Of a DNA stretch of 64,000 nucleotides, positions 37,618-46,185 are shown in pieces (within the stretch, counting starts at the first letter, position 1; each line of letters opens with the position of its first letter). The DNA comes from Naumannella cuiyingiana. GTDB lineage: Bacteria > Actinomycetota > Actinomycetes > Propionibacteriales > Propionibacteriaceae. The DNA is taken from assembly GCF_013408305.1 (NCBI RefSeq), contig NZ_JACBZS010000001.1, positions 1,302,001 to 1,366,000 of the forward strand, written 5' to 3'. The notes beneath the pieces were generated by a model, which was given only the letters and a program-made list of their open reading frames with translations, ran no database searches and was not told the DNA's origin. Both the position numbers and the translations under genes were made by a program.

Positions 37618-39063
37618 ATGGCCGGCAAGGACACCAACAAGCACATCGACTACGCCGCGACCGGCGAGGACTACCTGCAGCGACGCCAACTCAGGCGCGG
37701 CGCCGCCGGCTGGGTACTCCTCGCCGGGCTCGGGGTCGCCTACGTCATCTCGGGCGACTTCTCCGGCTGGAACCTGGGTCTCGCCCAGGGCGGTTGGGGC
37801 GGACTGTTGATCGCGTTCTTGTTGATGGGACTGATGTACACCTGCATGGTGTTCGGGTTGGCCGAGATGTCGTCGGCCATCCCGGCCACCGGTGCCGGCT
37901 ACGGATTCGCCCGGCGGGCCCTCGGCCCGCTGGGCGGATTCGCGACCGGGATGGCGGTGCTGATCGAGTACGCCGTCGCGCCGGCCGCCATCGCGACCTT
38001 CATCGGCGGCTACATCGAGGCGCTCGGGCTGTTCGGGTTGACCAACTCCTGGCCGATCTACCTCGCCGCGTACGTGATCTTCATCGGTATCCACCTGTGG
38101 GGCGTCGGCGAGGCCCTGAAGGTGATCTTCGGGATCACCGTGATCGCGGTGGTGGCCCTGATCGTGACCGCCATCGGTCTGGTCGGGGGCTTCGACGCCG
38201 CGAACCTGTTCGACATCGTGCCCGACGGCAGCGCCGGATCGAGCGCCTTCCTTCCGTTCGGGATCACCGGGGCCGTGGCGGCGCTCGTCTACGGCATCTG
38301 GTTCTTCCTGGCGATCGAGGGCGTACCGCTGGCGGCCGAGGAGACCGCGGACCCCCGGCGGGACATGCCGCGCGGGATCATCGTCGGGATGGTGATCCTG
38401 CTGGTCTTCGGTGCGCTGATGCTGGTGCTCGTGCCGGGCGCCGCAGGGTCCGCGGCGATGGGCGTCTCGGACAGCCCGCTGCCGGAGGCGTTGCGCGCCG
38501 TCTACGGGGAGAACAGCGCGCTGGCGAACTTCGTCAACTATGCGGGCCTGGCCGGGCTGATCGCCAGCTTCTTCTCGATCATCTTTGCCTACTCGCGGCA
38601 GTTGTTCGCGCTGTCGAGGGCCGGCTATCTGCCGCGCTGGCTGTCGCTGACCGGGAAGCGGCGTACCCCATGGGTGGCGCTGATCGTGCCCGGCACGATC
38701 GGCTTCATCCTGGCCGCTGCCACCCAGGACGGCGGCTTGTTGATCAACATCGCGGTGTTCGGGGCCACCGTGTCCTATGTGTTGTTGAACCTCAGCCACA
38801 TCGTGTTGCGCCGTCGCGAACCGAACCTGGAGCGCGGCTACCGGGCCCCGGGCGGGGTGATCACCACCGGGATCGCGCTGGTGCTGGCCGCGGTCGCGGT
38901 CGTCGGCACCTTCTTCGTCGACATCACCGCGGCCGCGATCACCGCGGCGGTCTTCCTGATCGCGATCGCCTACTACTGGTTCTACAGCCGGCACCGGCTG
39001 GTGGCAACCGCCCCCGAGGAGGAGTTCGCCGCCATCGAGCAGGCCGAGTCCGAGCTGAACTGA
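37618..39063 (+). CDS. Ethanolamine-permease-type APC transporter
   Basis: 481 residues with 12 membrane helices, APC superfamily: AYVISGDFSGWNLGLAQGGWG (helix 1, the GDFSGWN block typical of ethanolamine permeases), MSSAIPATGAGYGFARRALGP, FFLAIEGVPLAAEETADPRRDMPRG. GGAGG lies 5 bases before the ATG. No ethanolamine ammonia-lyase gene is near, so the substrate could be ethanolamine or another amine or amino acid. Controlled probably through the palindrome upstream. Confidence 0.88.
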   Translation: MAGKDTNKHIDYAATGEDYLQRRQLRRGAAGWVLLAGLGVAYVISGDFSGWNLGLAQGGWGGLLIAFLLMGLMYTCMVFGLAEMSSAIPATGAGYGFARRALGPLGGFATGMAVLIEYAVAPAAIATFIGGYIEALGLFGLTNSWPIYLAAYVIFIGIHLWGVGEALKVIFGITVIAVVALIVTAIGLVGGFDAANLFDIVPDGSAGSSAFLPFGITGAVAALVYGIWFFLAIEGVPLAAEETADPRRDMPRGIIVGMVILLVFGALMLVLVPGAAGSAAMGVSDSPLPEALRAVYGENSALANFVNYAGLAGLIASFFSIIFAYSRQLFALSRAGYLPRWLSLTGKRRTPWVALIVPGTIGFILAAATQDGGLLINIAVFGATVSYVLLNLSHIVLRRREPNLERGYRAPGGVITTGIALVLAAVAVVGTFFVDITAAAITAAVFLIAIAYYWFYSRHRLVATAPEEEFAAIEQAESELN

Positions 39064-39311
39064 CCCGGCTGCCGACGGTTCGGACCGCGACAGGAGTCGC
39101 TATCGCGTCGGCTCTGAACCGGGCGACCGGCTGGCAAACCGCACCGTTCCGACTCTGGACGCCATCGGCCGACCGCAGGATGCCGTGGCGCCGCGGGTCG
39201 CCATCGGGCCGCTGTCGCCAAGCGTCAGGAAAGTGCGCTCCGACCCGCAGATGTGCCGGGGCCGCGGTGCCGCGTACCGAATCGCCGCGAGAGGTCACTT
39301 TCGCACCCGAA

Positions 39312-39335
39312 CGCGCCCGGAGTCTCCCGGGCGCG
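39312..39335. terminator. Bidirectional terminator hairpin
   Basis: CGCGCCCGG and CCGGGCGCG pair perfectly (9 bp) around a 6-base loop, just beyond the stop of the ECF S component and downstream of the convergent permease. The rest of the 273-base gap shows no gene. Confidence 0.75.
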
Positions 39336-39336
39336 G

Positions 39337-40182
39337 TCACTGGGACCGATTGGCCCTCCGGAGGACGGCGAGCATGGCGGGGCCCAGGATCAGCAGCGCG
39401 ATGGTGTTGGTGATCGCGCGGCCCGTGTCCCAGCCGCCGGTCGACGTGACCAGCGAGAACAGCACGAAGCTGCGCAGGTTCTCCAGCAGGGGAGCCCCGG
39501 CGCGATAGTCCAGCGCCCCGTCGGCGCCGCCGAAACCCTCCACCGAGATCCCGGTGATGAACGGCCAGAACCACAGGTTCATCAACAATCCGAACAGGTA
39601 CGCCGAGACGATGCCGTAGCCGATCAGCATCGCCAGCTCCGCCCTGCCGCGCACGCGCCGCGGCAACAACCCCGCGCCCAGCCCGATCCAGGCCGAGCAC
39701 ATCATCTGGAACGGCAGCCACGGCCCCACCCCGCCGGTGAGCAGCGCGGAGGCGAACAGCGACGTGCAGCCGAGCAGATACCCGAACCCCGGCCCGAACA
39801 CCCGGCCGGCCAGGATCAGCAGGAAGAACACCGATTCCACCCCGGCGGTGCCGGCGCCCAGCGTCGGGCGGATCGCGGCATTCAGGGCGGACAGCACGCC
39901 GAGCATCGCCAGCGAGCGCGAGTCCATCCCGCCCTCGGTGAGCTGGGCGAGCACGAGCAGGACGATGATCGGCAACAACGCGGAGAAGATGAACGGCGCG
40001 TCGCCGGAATGCTGCCCGGGCTCCGGGGTGACCGGGATCCACAGCGGCCAGCCGAACATCGCCAGCCCGAGCACGGTCGCGACACCGATGATGATCATCG
40101 ACCAGGGCCCGAGGCGCACGCCGATCCGGGGCTGGCCGACCTCGATCACCGGCAGCGCCGCTTGATCCGATCGCCCGGTCAC
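39337..40182 (-). CDS. ECF transporter S component (substrate-binding membrane subunit)
   Basis: 281 residues, about seven or eight hydrophobic segments; larger than vitamin S components of ~190 residues. Conserved-looking blocks: LGVLSALNAAIRPTLG, GRVFGPGFGYLLGCTSLFASALLTGGVGPWLPFQMMCSAWIGL, the last typical of ECF S proteins. Overlaps the ATPase gene by 4 bases. As the last gene of a cobalamin-riboswitch operon it most likely recognises cobalamin or a corrinoid precursor (inference from context). Confidence 0.85.
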   Translation of the reverse strand: MTGRSDQAALPVIEVGQPRIGVRLGPWSMIIIGVATVLGLAMFGWPLWIPVTPEPGQHSGDAPFIFSALLPIIVLLVLAQLTEGGMDSRSLAMLGVLSALNAAIRPTLGAGTAGVESVFFLLILAGRVFGPGFGYLLGCTSLFASALLTGGVGPWLPFQMMCSAWIGLGAGLLPRRVRGRAELAMLIGYGIVSAYLFGLLMNLWFWPFITGISVEGFGGADGALDYRAGAPLLENLRSFVLFSLVTSTGGWDTGRAITNTIALLILGPAMLAVLRRANRSQ

Positions 40183-41753
40183 GGCAGCGCCTCCGTGACC
40201 TCGTCGGCGGTCAGGTACGCCAACGGCGCGAACACCTTGGCGACCTGCGTGGCGAGCAGCGGCGAGCCGGCCAGCACCGCGCGCGGCGTACCGTCGGAGA
40301 CGATCTCCCCCTCCGCCGCCACCACCACCCGATCGCAGGTCAGCGCGACGAACTCGACATCATGGGTGGCGATCACCACCGCCTTGCCGCGCGCGGCGAG
40401 ATCGCGGACCAGTCCGGTCAGCACCGCCTTCGCCTCGTAGTCCAGCCCGCGCGTGGGCTCGTCCAGCAGCACCAGCGGCGCGTCCCGGGCGAGCTGCAGC
40501 GCGAGCACGAGCGCCAGCTTCTGCCCCTCCGAGAGGTCCCTCGGGTGCGCCTGCGGGTCGACCTCCCCCACCAGCCGCCGCAGCGTCGACGCGGTCGCCC
40601 CGGGCGCGAGCCCGGCCTGTGCGTCCGCCTCGGCACACTCGGCGGCGACCGTCTCCAGATAGAGCAGGTCGGTCGGCGTCTGGGGAACCAGCGCGATCGC
40701 GCCGTGCCGGGCGGCCGCTCCGGCGACCCGCACGCTGCCTGCATCGCGCTGCCCCGCCCCGTGCACGGCCCACAGCAGGGACGACTTGCCCGAGCCGTTG
40801 CGGCCCATCAGGGCGAGCACCTGGCCGGTGGGCACCGCCAGGTCCACCCCGCGCACCGCGACCGTTCCCCCGTAGCGGACCGTGATCCCGCGCGCATCCA
40901 GACCCGGCCCGCGGCTCGTCGGGTCCGGGGCGGCCGCCGGAGGGGGCAGGGTACGCCGCAGCCCGGCGGCGGCGCGCCGGCCGTCGCGGATGTTCAGCGG
41001 CAGCGGCTGCCATCCCAGCCGGCGGCCGAGATCGACCAGCGGGGGCACGATCGGCGCGTCGGCCATGATCACCCGCGGATCGTCGTGGCGTACCGTTCCG
41101 TCCGGCAGCACCTGGATGATCGAATCCGCATGCTCGATCACCCGCTCCATCCGATGCTCGGCCATGATCACCGTGGTACCGAGGTCGTGGACCAGCCGCT
41201 GCAGCAGCGCGATCACCTCCTCGGCGACGATCGGGTCGAGCGCCGAGGTCGGCTCGTCGAGCAGCAGCACGGGCGGCCGGGCGGTGAGCACGCTGCCGAT
41301 CGCCACCCGCTGCTGCTGCCCGCCGGACAGGGTACGCAGGGCGCGAGCGCGCAGGTCCGCGATGCCCAACAGGTCAAGGGTTTCCTCGACCCGCGCGCGC
41401 ATGGTCGCCGCCGGTAGGCCGAGCTGTTCCATCGTGTAGGCGAGTTCCTCCTCGACCGTGTCGGTGACGAAGCCGGCCAGCGGGTCCTGGCCCACCCAGC
41501 CGACCCGGTCGGCCAGCTCGCGCGGGGCGAACTCGGTGGTGTCGACGCCGTCGATCGTGATCCGCCCGACCCGGCGGCCGCCGGTGAACCGGGGCACCAG
41601 GTTGTTGATCGAGCCGAGCAGGGTGGACTTCCCGCTACCGGTACGCCCGATCGCCAGCACCAGCTCGCCCTCGGGGATGGTCAGGTCGACGCCGCTCAGC
41701 ACGTCGGCATCCGCGCCCGCATAGCGGACGGTCAGCCCCTCGACCGTGATCAC
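40179..41753 (-). CDS. ECF transporter fused A1-A2 ATPase
   Basis: 524 residues with two complete ABC domains. Domain 1: Walker A GRTGSGKSTLLG, Q-loop VGQDPLAG, signature LSGGQQQRVAIG, Walker B LLLDEPTSALDP, switch EHR. Domain 2: MGRNGSGKSSLL, VPQTPTDLL, LSEGQKLALVLAL, LLLDEPTRGLD, ATHD. Energises uptake by the T and S subunits. Thirteen bases from the T gene and overlapping the S gene. Confidence 0.93.
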   Translation of the reverse strand: MITVEGLTVRYAGADADVLSGVDLTIPEGELVLAIGRTGSGKSTLLGSINNLVPRFTGGRRVGRITIDGVDTTEFAPRELADRVGWVGQDPLAGFVTDTVEEELAYTMEQLGLPAATMRARVEETLDLLGIADLRARALRTLSGGQQQRVAIGSVLTARPPVLLLDEPTSALDPIVAEEVIALLQRLVHDLGTTVIMAEHRMERVIEHADSIIQVLPDGTVRHDDPRVIMADAPIVPPLVDLGRRLGWQPLPLNIRDGRRAAAGLRRTLPPPAAAPDPTSRGPGLDARGITVRYGGTVAVRGVDLAVPTGQVLALMGRNGSGKSSLLWAVHGAGQRDAGSVRVAGAAARHGAIALVPQTPTDLLYLETVAAECAEADAQAGLAPGATASTLRRLVGEVDPQAHPRDLSEGQKLALVLALQLARDAPLVLLDEPTRGLDYEAKAVLTGLVRDLAARGKAVVIATHDVEFVALTCDRVVVAAEGEIVSDGTPRAVLAGSPLLATQVAKVFAPLAYLTADEVTEALP

Positions 41754-41766
41754 CAGACACCTCCGC

Positions 41767-42969
41767 TCACGACAGGCCCCCCAGCTCCGCTCGGTGCCGG
41801 TCGGCCTCGCCGACGCCGAGGGCCGGCGGCGGCGTGATCACCGCGGGCAGCAGCGCGATCGCAAAGCCGACCAGCAGCAGCGGCGTGACGACGGGCCACT
41901 CGTCGACGGTCGGGATCAATACGGCGGCATCGGCCGACTCCCAGACGATGCTGAACACCACGAACGGCGCCAGCCCGCAGGCGACGACGAGTGTCTCGGC
42001 CACGCCCCAGCCGTCGGGGCGGTAGCGAGTGCGGCGTACCGTGCGGCCCGCGAAGCGGAAGCCGAGCACCCCGCACAGGGCGCCGGCGGCCAGGAACGGT
42101 ACGCCGGCAGGCAGCGCGAGCGGGCCGATCCGCAACTGGTCCATGAATCCCGACAGCGTCGCGTAGGCGCCGATCGACAACAAGATCATCGCGGCCAGGA
42201 TCAGGACCGCCGAGCGCACCCGATCGGCCACCCGGCCGCCACCGGTACGCCCGTAGCCGCGCGCATCCATCGATGACGCGAGCTGCAAGGAGCGGTCCAG
42301 CGCATCGGTCACCACGGGGACCACGATCGCCCGCACGAACCGGTAGCGCCGGACGAAGCCACGGCCGGGCGCGCTGACCCCGGTGCGTAGCGCTCGGGCC
42401 CGGCGTACCCGCAGCACCGAGTCCGCGAGCTGGGCGAAGACGGTCACGGAGACGACCAGGATCGCGCCGATCTCGTACAGGGCGCCGGGCACCTGGGCGA
42501 GCAGACGCTTCGGGTTGGCGAGCGAGTTCGCGGCGCCGACGCAGACCACGATGCAGGCCAGCCGGAGGCCGTCGTAGAGCCCGTAGAGCAGGGATTCCGC
42601 GCTGACGGCGCCGAGCAGCCGGAACCCGCCGACCCAGTACGGCAGCGGCACCTCCGGCAGCCGGAACAAGATCGTCTCGCCGTCGCCGCCGCCGAAGATC
42701 ACCCGGTAGAACAGCCGCATGATCACGATGAACGCGCCGAGCAGCAGGTAGAAGCGGAACGACCGCGACCACGGGCCGTCACCGCGGCGGGCGGCGACGA
42801 CGACGGCGGCGACGGCCATCAGCAGCAGCGTGAGCAGCGGATTGATCGTCAGGCTGGCGGCAGCGGCGAGTGCGATGGCGTACGCCCACCAGGCCGCGGG
42901 ATTCAGCGATCGCGGCAGCCAGTAGCGCACCCACGCCGCCCGCGGCGAGGGCCCCGGCCTGGTGTGCAC
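41767..42969 (-). CDS. ECF transporter T component
   Basis: 400 residues from a GTG (V-HTRPGPSPR) preceded by GGCGGCGGA. Membrane protein with at least eight hydrophobic segments and the coupling-helix motif region SLQLASSMDARGYG, in which the Ala-Arg-Gly signature contacts the ATPases. Longer than usual EcfT (~260) through extra C-terminal helices. Second-last membrane part of the riboswitch operon. Confidence 0.88.
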   Translation of the reverse strand: MHTRPGPSPRAAWVRYWLPRSLNPAAWWAYAIALAAAASLTINPLLTLLLMAVAAVVVAARRGDGPWSRSFRFYLLLGAFIVIMRLFYRVIFGGGDGETILFRLPEVPLPYWVGGFRLLGAVSAESLLYGLYDGLRLACIVVCVGAANSLANPKRLLAQVPGALYEIGAILVVSVTVFAQLADSVLRVRRARALRTGVSAPGRGFVRRYRFVRAIVVPVVTDALDRSLQLASSMDARGYGRTGGGRVADRVRSAVLILAAMILLSIGAYATLSGFMDQLRIGPLALPAGVPFLAAGALCGVLGFRFAGRTVRRTRYRPDGWGVAETLVVACGLAPFVVFSIVWESADAAVLIPTVDEWPVVTPLLLVGFAIALLPAVITPPPALGVGEADRHRAELGGLS

Positions 42970-43019
42970 TCCGCCGCCTTCCGGTCGCTTGAGGTCCGAT
43001 CCGGCAGCATAGCCGCCGC

Positions 43020-44057
43020 TCAGGGGCCGAACCTGCGCCACAACATGATGCCGCCGCCGACGGCACCCACGCCGGCGACCGCGCCGATTCCGGCAATGGT
43101 GCCGACCGGTACGCCGCCGACAACCGTGGCGGTCGGCAGCCGCCGGGCGCCGTCGGCGCTTCCCCGGGCCGGGTCGGTGCGGGTCTCGACCGCGGCCGGC
43201 GACGGGGTGGGCGTGCCGGCGGGTGTCGGTGTCTGGCTGGGTGTCGGGGTCCGGCTGGGTGTCGGGCCGGACGTCGGGGTCGGGGTGCGGGCGCCGGTCG
43301 GGCTCGGCCGGGGGGACCGGCCCGGGGACGAGCCGCGATGCGGGCTGGGTGCCGCGGTCGTGCGCCGCTCGGGCCGGGCTTTCGGCGTACCCTCGCCGGA
43401 ATCCTCGCGCCGGCCGCGCTCGCCCTCGGCGACCTCGGGCTGCTGAGCGCGCGGGTCGTTGCCCCGCGGTGCGGGCTCGGTGCGCGGCGCCTGCTTCTCG
43501 CTGTTCGGCCGCCGCGGGCTCACCCGCGGCCGCGGGTTGGTCTCGGCGGTTGCGTTCAACGAGAACGACCAGCCCTCGAAGCCGCCGACGATGGCCTGTC
43601 GGTTCTTCACCCCCCACTGCGAGTAGGTCCACGACCCGCCGTTGGTGGCATGCCAGTAGGACCAGTACGCCTTCGCGGGCGGGGTGTCGATGCACCGCTC
43701 CCGGTAGCCCGGGTTGCCCGTGACGGCGAGCTGCTCGGTGGCCGAGGGCCGCCCGGCGATCCGACAGATGAACTGGTCGCCCCAGCGGCGCACACCCTCG
43801 ATGTCCAGGCCGGCCCGCCGGAGCGCGTCCAGTCCGGTGCCGGAGCCGAAGTTCGGCGCGCAGCGGACGATCGTCTGACCGCCGAGGGCCTGGAAGTCGA
43901 CCACCACCGTGACGCCCTTGGCGTCCTTGCAGTAGCCGGCATAGCCGGCCGCCCGGGCTCGCTGCGGGGCGAGCCAGGCGGCCGCGCCGGTGATCAACAG
44001 CGCCAGTACGGCGGCCGCGGCCAGCACCCGGCTCGCGCCGCCTCCCGTGCCGCGCAT
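43020..44057 (-). CDS. DUF4430 (transcobalamin C-terminal-like) surface protein
   Basis: 345 residues. Signal/anchor helix (VLAAAAVLALLITGAAAWLA), then a ~120-residue DUF4430 domain: GVTVVVDFQALGGQTIVRCAP, ALRRAGLDIEGVRRWGDQFICRI, YWSYWHATNGGSWTYSQWG, FEGWSFSLNA. Next come an Arg/Glu and Thr/Pro-rich spacer and a C-terminal membrane helix ending WRRFGP. DUF4430 is the beta domain that closes over cobalamin in transcobalamin and intrinsic factor. Start overlaps the stop of the alpha/alpha-barrel gene (TGATG), so the two are made together. Predicted to sit on the outer face of the membrane. Confidence 0.87.
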   Translation of the reverse strand: MRGTGGGASRVLAAAAVLALLITGAAAWLAPQRARAAGYAGYCKDAKGVTVVVDFQALGGQTIVRCAPNFGSGTGLDALRRAGLDIEGVRRWGDQFICRIAGRPSATEQLAVTGNPGYRERCIDTPPAKAYWSYWHATNGGSWTYSQWGVKNRQAIVGGFEGWSFSLNATAETNPRPRVSPRRPNSEKQAPRTEPAPRGNDPRAQQPEVAEGERGRREDSGEGTPKARPERRTTAAPSPHRGSSPGRSPRPSPTGARTPTPTSGPTPSRTPTPSQTPTPAGTPTPSPAAVETRTDPARGSADGARRLPTATVVGGVPVGTIAGIGAVAGVGAVGGGIMLWRRFGP

Positions 44058-45448
44058 CAGTGTCGCCGCAGCAGGCGGGCGCCGGCACCGACGGCGAGCA
44101 GACCCGCGGTGAGCAGGCCGATGATGGCCGGAGCGCCGGTATCGGCCAGCGGTCCGGCGCCGGGCGAGGGCGGCGGGGTCGCGGTGTCCGGGTTCGGCGC
44201 TGCCGGAGCGCTGGCGGTCGCGTCCGAAGTGGGCGAGACGGTCGGCGGGGCGCCGATGCTCGGCGTCGCGGACGCGCTCGAGGACGGCGGGACGGTCGGG
44301 GACGCCGAGACGGTCGAGGACGCCGAGGCAGTCGGGGACGGCGACGTGCTCGGGGACGGCGAGGCGCTCGGCGAGGCAGTGCTCGGCTGAGGCGTCGGCG
44401 CGGGCCCGCGTCCGAGCTCGGTCAGGGAGACCGGGACGAACGCGAAGATCGCCTGAGCGCTCGCGCGGCGCCACTGGTCGTTTCCGTCGGCGCCCCCCGC
44501 GGCAAAGGACTCGGCGTTGTAGGCGATGGCACCGGCATCGCTGCCGGTGTCGAGCTGCAGGCCGGCGACCCACTCGCCGGCTGCGGCGGCGGCCTCGTCC
44601 TCGCCTGCGGTGGCCAGTGCGGCGGCGACCAGCCCGGTGCTGTTGGCATTCGCGCCCTCGGTGGAGACCCCGCCGCCGAAGGATCCGTCGTCGCGCTGCT
44701 CTGTGATCAGCCAGGCGACGGCTCGCGCCGCCGATGCCGTGGCGTCGTCACCGCCGGCGGCGTACAGCGCCATGATCGCCATCGCGGTCGCGTCGCGGTC
44801 GGGCTGCCCACCCGCGGCATCGCAGCCCCGGCCGTCGGGATCGGGGAAGATCACGAAGAAGCCGTCCGCGCACTGCTGGGTGATCAGGAAGTCGACGGCC
44901 TCGCCGGGCAGGGCGTCCTCCTCGGCCAGGCCCATCACGATCAGGCTCTGGGCGAAGGTGTTCGCGGCACCACCGGTACGCTCACCGGACTCCAGCGTCG
45001 AGGCGACCTGACCGTCCGGTCCGATGGCGTCGGTGGCCAACCCGACCAGGTCCAGGCCGCCGAAGTCGGCCGGATCGCGACCGACCGACTGGGCGGCGAC
45101 GATCAGCTTGCCGACCGATCCGGACGCGTAGTAGCCCTCGATGCCGAAGCTGGTGTAGTCCGACGCATTCGCCTCGACGGCGTCGGCGACCTCCGTGACG
45201 CGGTCGGCGTCCGCGCCGGCGGCGATCAGCGCCCACAGCGTGTCCACGGTGAGGCCCCAGTCGGTGAACGAAGGATCGAACGACGAGCCCATCCGCCCGT
45301 CGTCGAGCTGCCCGTAGAGCCAGTCCGCCGCGGCCGTGGCCTCGGCCTGCCGGGCGACGGGTGCGGCCTGTGCCGCCGGCGCGACAAGCGCGCCCAGGGT
45401 GAGTGCCCCGGCGGCCGTGACGGCGCCAAGGGTCGACAGAATCTTCAT
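44057..45448 (-). CDS. Wall-anchored prenyltransferase-like alpha/alpha-barrel protein (transcobalamin alpha-domain-like)
   Basis: 463 residues. Signal peptide ending near AAQAAPVA, then ~300 residues of repeated alpha hairpins with the terpenoid-cyclase/prenyltransferase pattern: WLYGQLDDGRMG, DWGLTVDTLWALIAAG, GLAEEDALPGEAVDFLITQQCADGFF, DRDATAMAIMALYAAGG, WLITEQRDDGSFGG, NANSTGLVAAALA. A Ser/Thr/Pro linker leads to the sorting signal LADTG at 434-438, a hydrophobic tail and RR. In intrinsic factor this fold pairs with a DUF4430 domain to hold cobalamin. ATG preceded by GAGGA; first gene after a cobalamin riboswitch. Confidence 0.87.
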   Translation of the reverse strand: MKILSTLGAVTAAGALTLGALVAPAAQAAPVARQAEATAAADWLYGQLDDGRMGSSFDPSFTDWGLTVDTLWALIAAGADADRVTEVADAVEANASDYTSFGIEGYYASGSVGKLIVAAQSVGRDPADFGGLDLVGLATDAIGPDGQVASTLESGERTGGAANTFAQSLIVMGLAEEDALPGEAVDFLITQQCADGFFVIFPDPDGRGCDAAGGQPDRDATAMAIMALYAAGGDDATASAARAVAWLITEQRDDGSFGGGVSTEGANANSTGLVAAALATAGEDEAAAAAGEWVAGLQLDTGSDAGAIAYNAESFAAGGADGNDQWRRASAQAIFAFVPVSLTELGRGPAPTPQPSTASPSASPSPSTSPSPTASASSTVSASPTVPPSSSASATPSIGAPPTVSPTSDATASAPAAPNPDTATPPPSPGAGPLADTGAPAIIGLLTAGLLAVGAGARLLRRH

Positions 45449-45479
45449 TTTTCCTCGTATCTGCTGTCCGCGACAGATC

Positions 45480-45600
45480 GTCGAAGGTGGCACCCGTCAG
45501 GTGGCGATCCGGCTCTACGGTTGCGGGACAGCGCCGGAATCTCACCGGCTTCCCCTGGGCCTGACGGGCTTGGGTTCAGTTGTGGCTCGCGCCGCGCGCA
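45480..45600 (-). promoter_or_regulatory. Cobalamin riboswitch
   Basis: On the minus strand the leader contains the B12-box region GCCGGTGAGATTCCGGC, CGCTGTCCCGCAACCGTA, enclosed by a 9-bp stem CCCGTCAGG/CCTGACGGG (45560-45568 with 45493-45501). A further CTGTC/GACAG hairpin lies at 45464-45476 before the ribosome site. It should shut off the surface-protein and ECF operon when adenosyl- or methylcobalamin is abundant. Promoter expected in 45600-45661. Confidence 0.92.
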
Positions 45601-45661
45601 GCATATACCCCGACCGTCGTGACCAGCGGCGCAGATCGATCAGCGACCTGCTCCTGCTGCG

Positions 45662-46183
45662 TCACCCGCCCTGGTCTGGCGTGGGCGGCAGCCATCGCGT
45701 CAGCCGGGTATCCGCGCGGACATACAACGGGTGCCGCGGCTGGCCCGATTTCGTCAGTCCCAGCGCGTCGAGCCGCCCAGCGAAGGCCACCACCTCGCTG
45801 ACTCGGCCGGGACGCCCGTGCGCGCCCCACGCTGCTACCACCGGACTGCCGGCTCGCACGGCGACGCCGAGCACATCGCGAAGGTGATCATCGTTCTCGG
45901 GGCCGACGGGATCGTCGGCCCGCCACAGGTCCGCCGGCTTGGTGGCTCGGTACGCGTACAGGTTGACCACGACGAGACCGCCCAGACCCCACGTCCTGGC
46001 GAATCTCATGCAGCGCCGGATCGTCGGATCGTCCTCCTTCGCGTCCGCGGTCGACGGGTTGAGCAGGATGAATGTCGCGTCGGGCCGATCGACATCCCAC
46101 ACGCGAGTGAGTCGGTACCGGTAGCGCCCACACTCCGACAGCACGGCGCCGCTCGACCGTCCGTTGCACGAGATGTCTCCCAC
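45662..46183 (-). CDS. DUF1643 family protein
   Basis: 173 residues with the family signatures YRYRLTRVWD, ATFILLNPSTADAKEDDPTIRRCMRFARTWG, LVVVNLYAYRAT and VVAAWGAHG. Function is unknown; members are small cytoplasmic proteins sometimes near DNA-related genes. GTG start with GGAGGAG ahead. Two bases after the second DUF4430 gene, so co-transcribed; it ends just before the riboswitch promoter. Confidence 0.85.
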   Translation of the reverse strand: MGDISCNGRSSGAVLSECGRYRYRLTRVWDVDRPDATFILLNPSTADAKEDDPTIRRCMRFARTWGLGGLVVVNLYAYRATKPADLWRADDPVGPENDDHLRDVLGVAVRAGSPVVAAWGAHGRPGRVSEVVAFAGRLDALGLTKSGQPRHPLYVRADTRLTRWLPPTPDQGG

Positions 46184-46185
46184 CG

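Noticed and set aside
43020-43160. LPxTG-like LPTAT in the DUF4430 protein C-terminus
   Set aside because: The motif lacks the Gly in place and is followed by a plain membrane helix; a transmembrane anchor is simpler.
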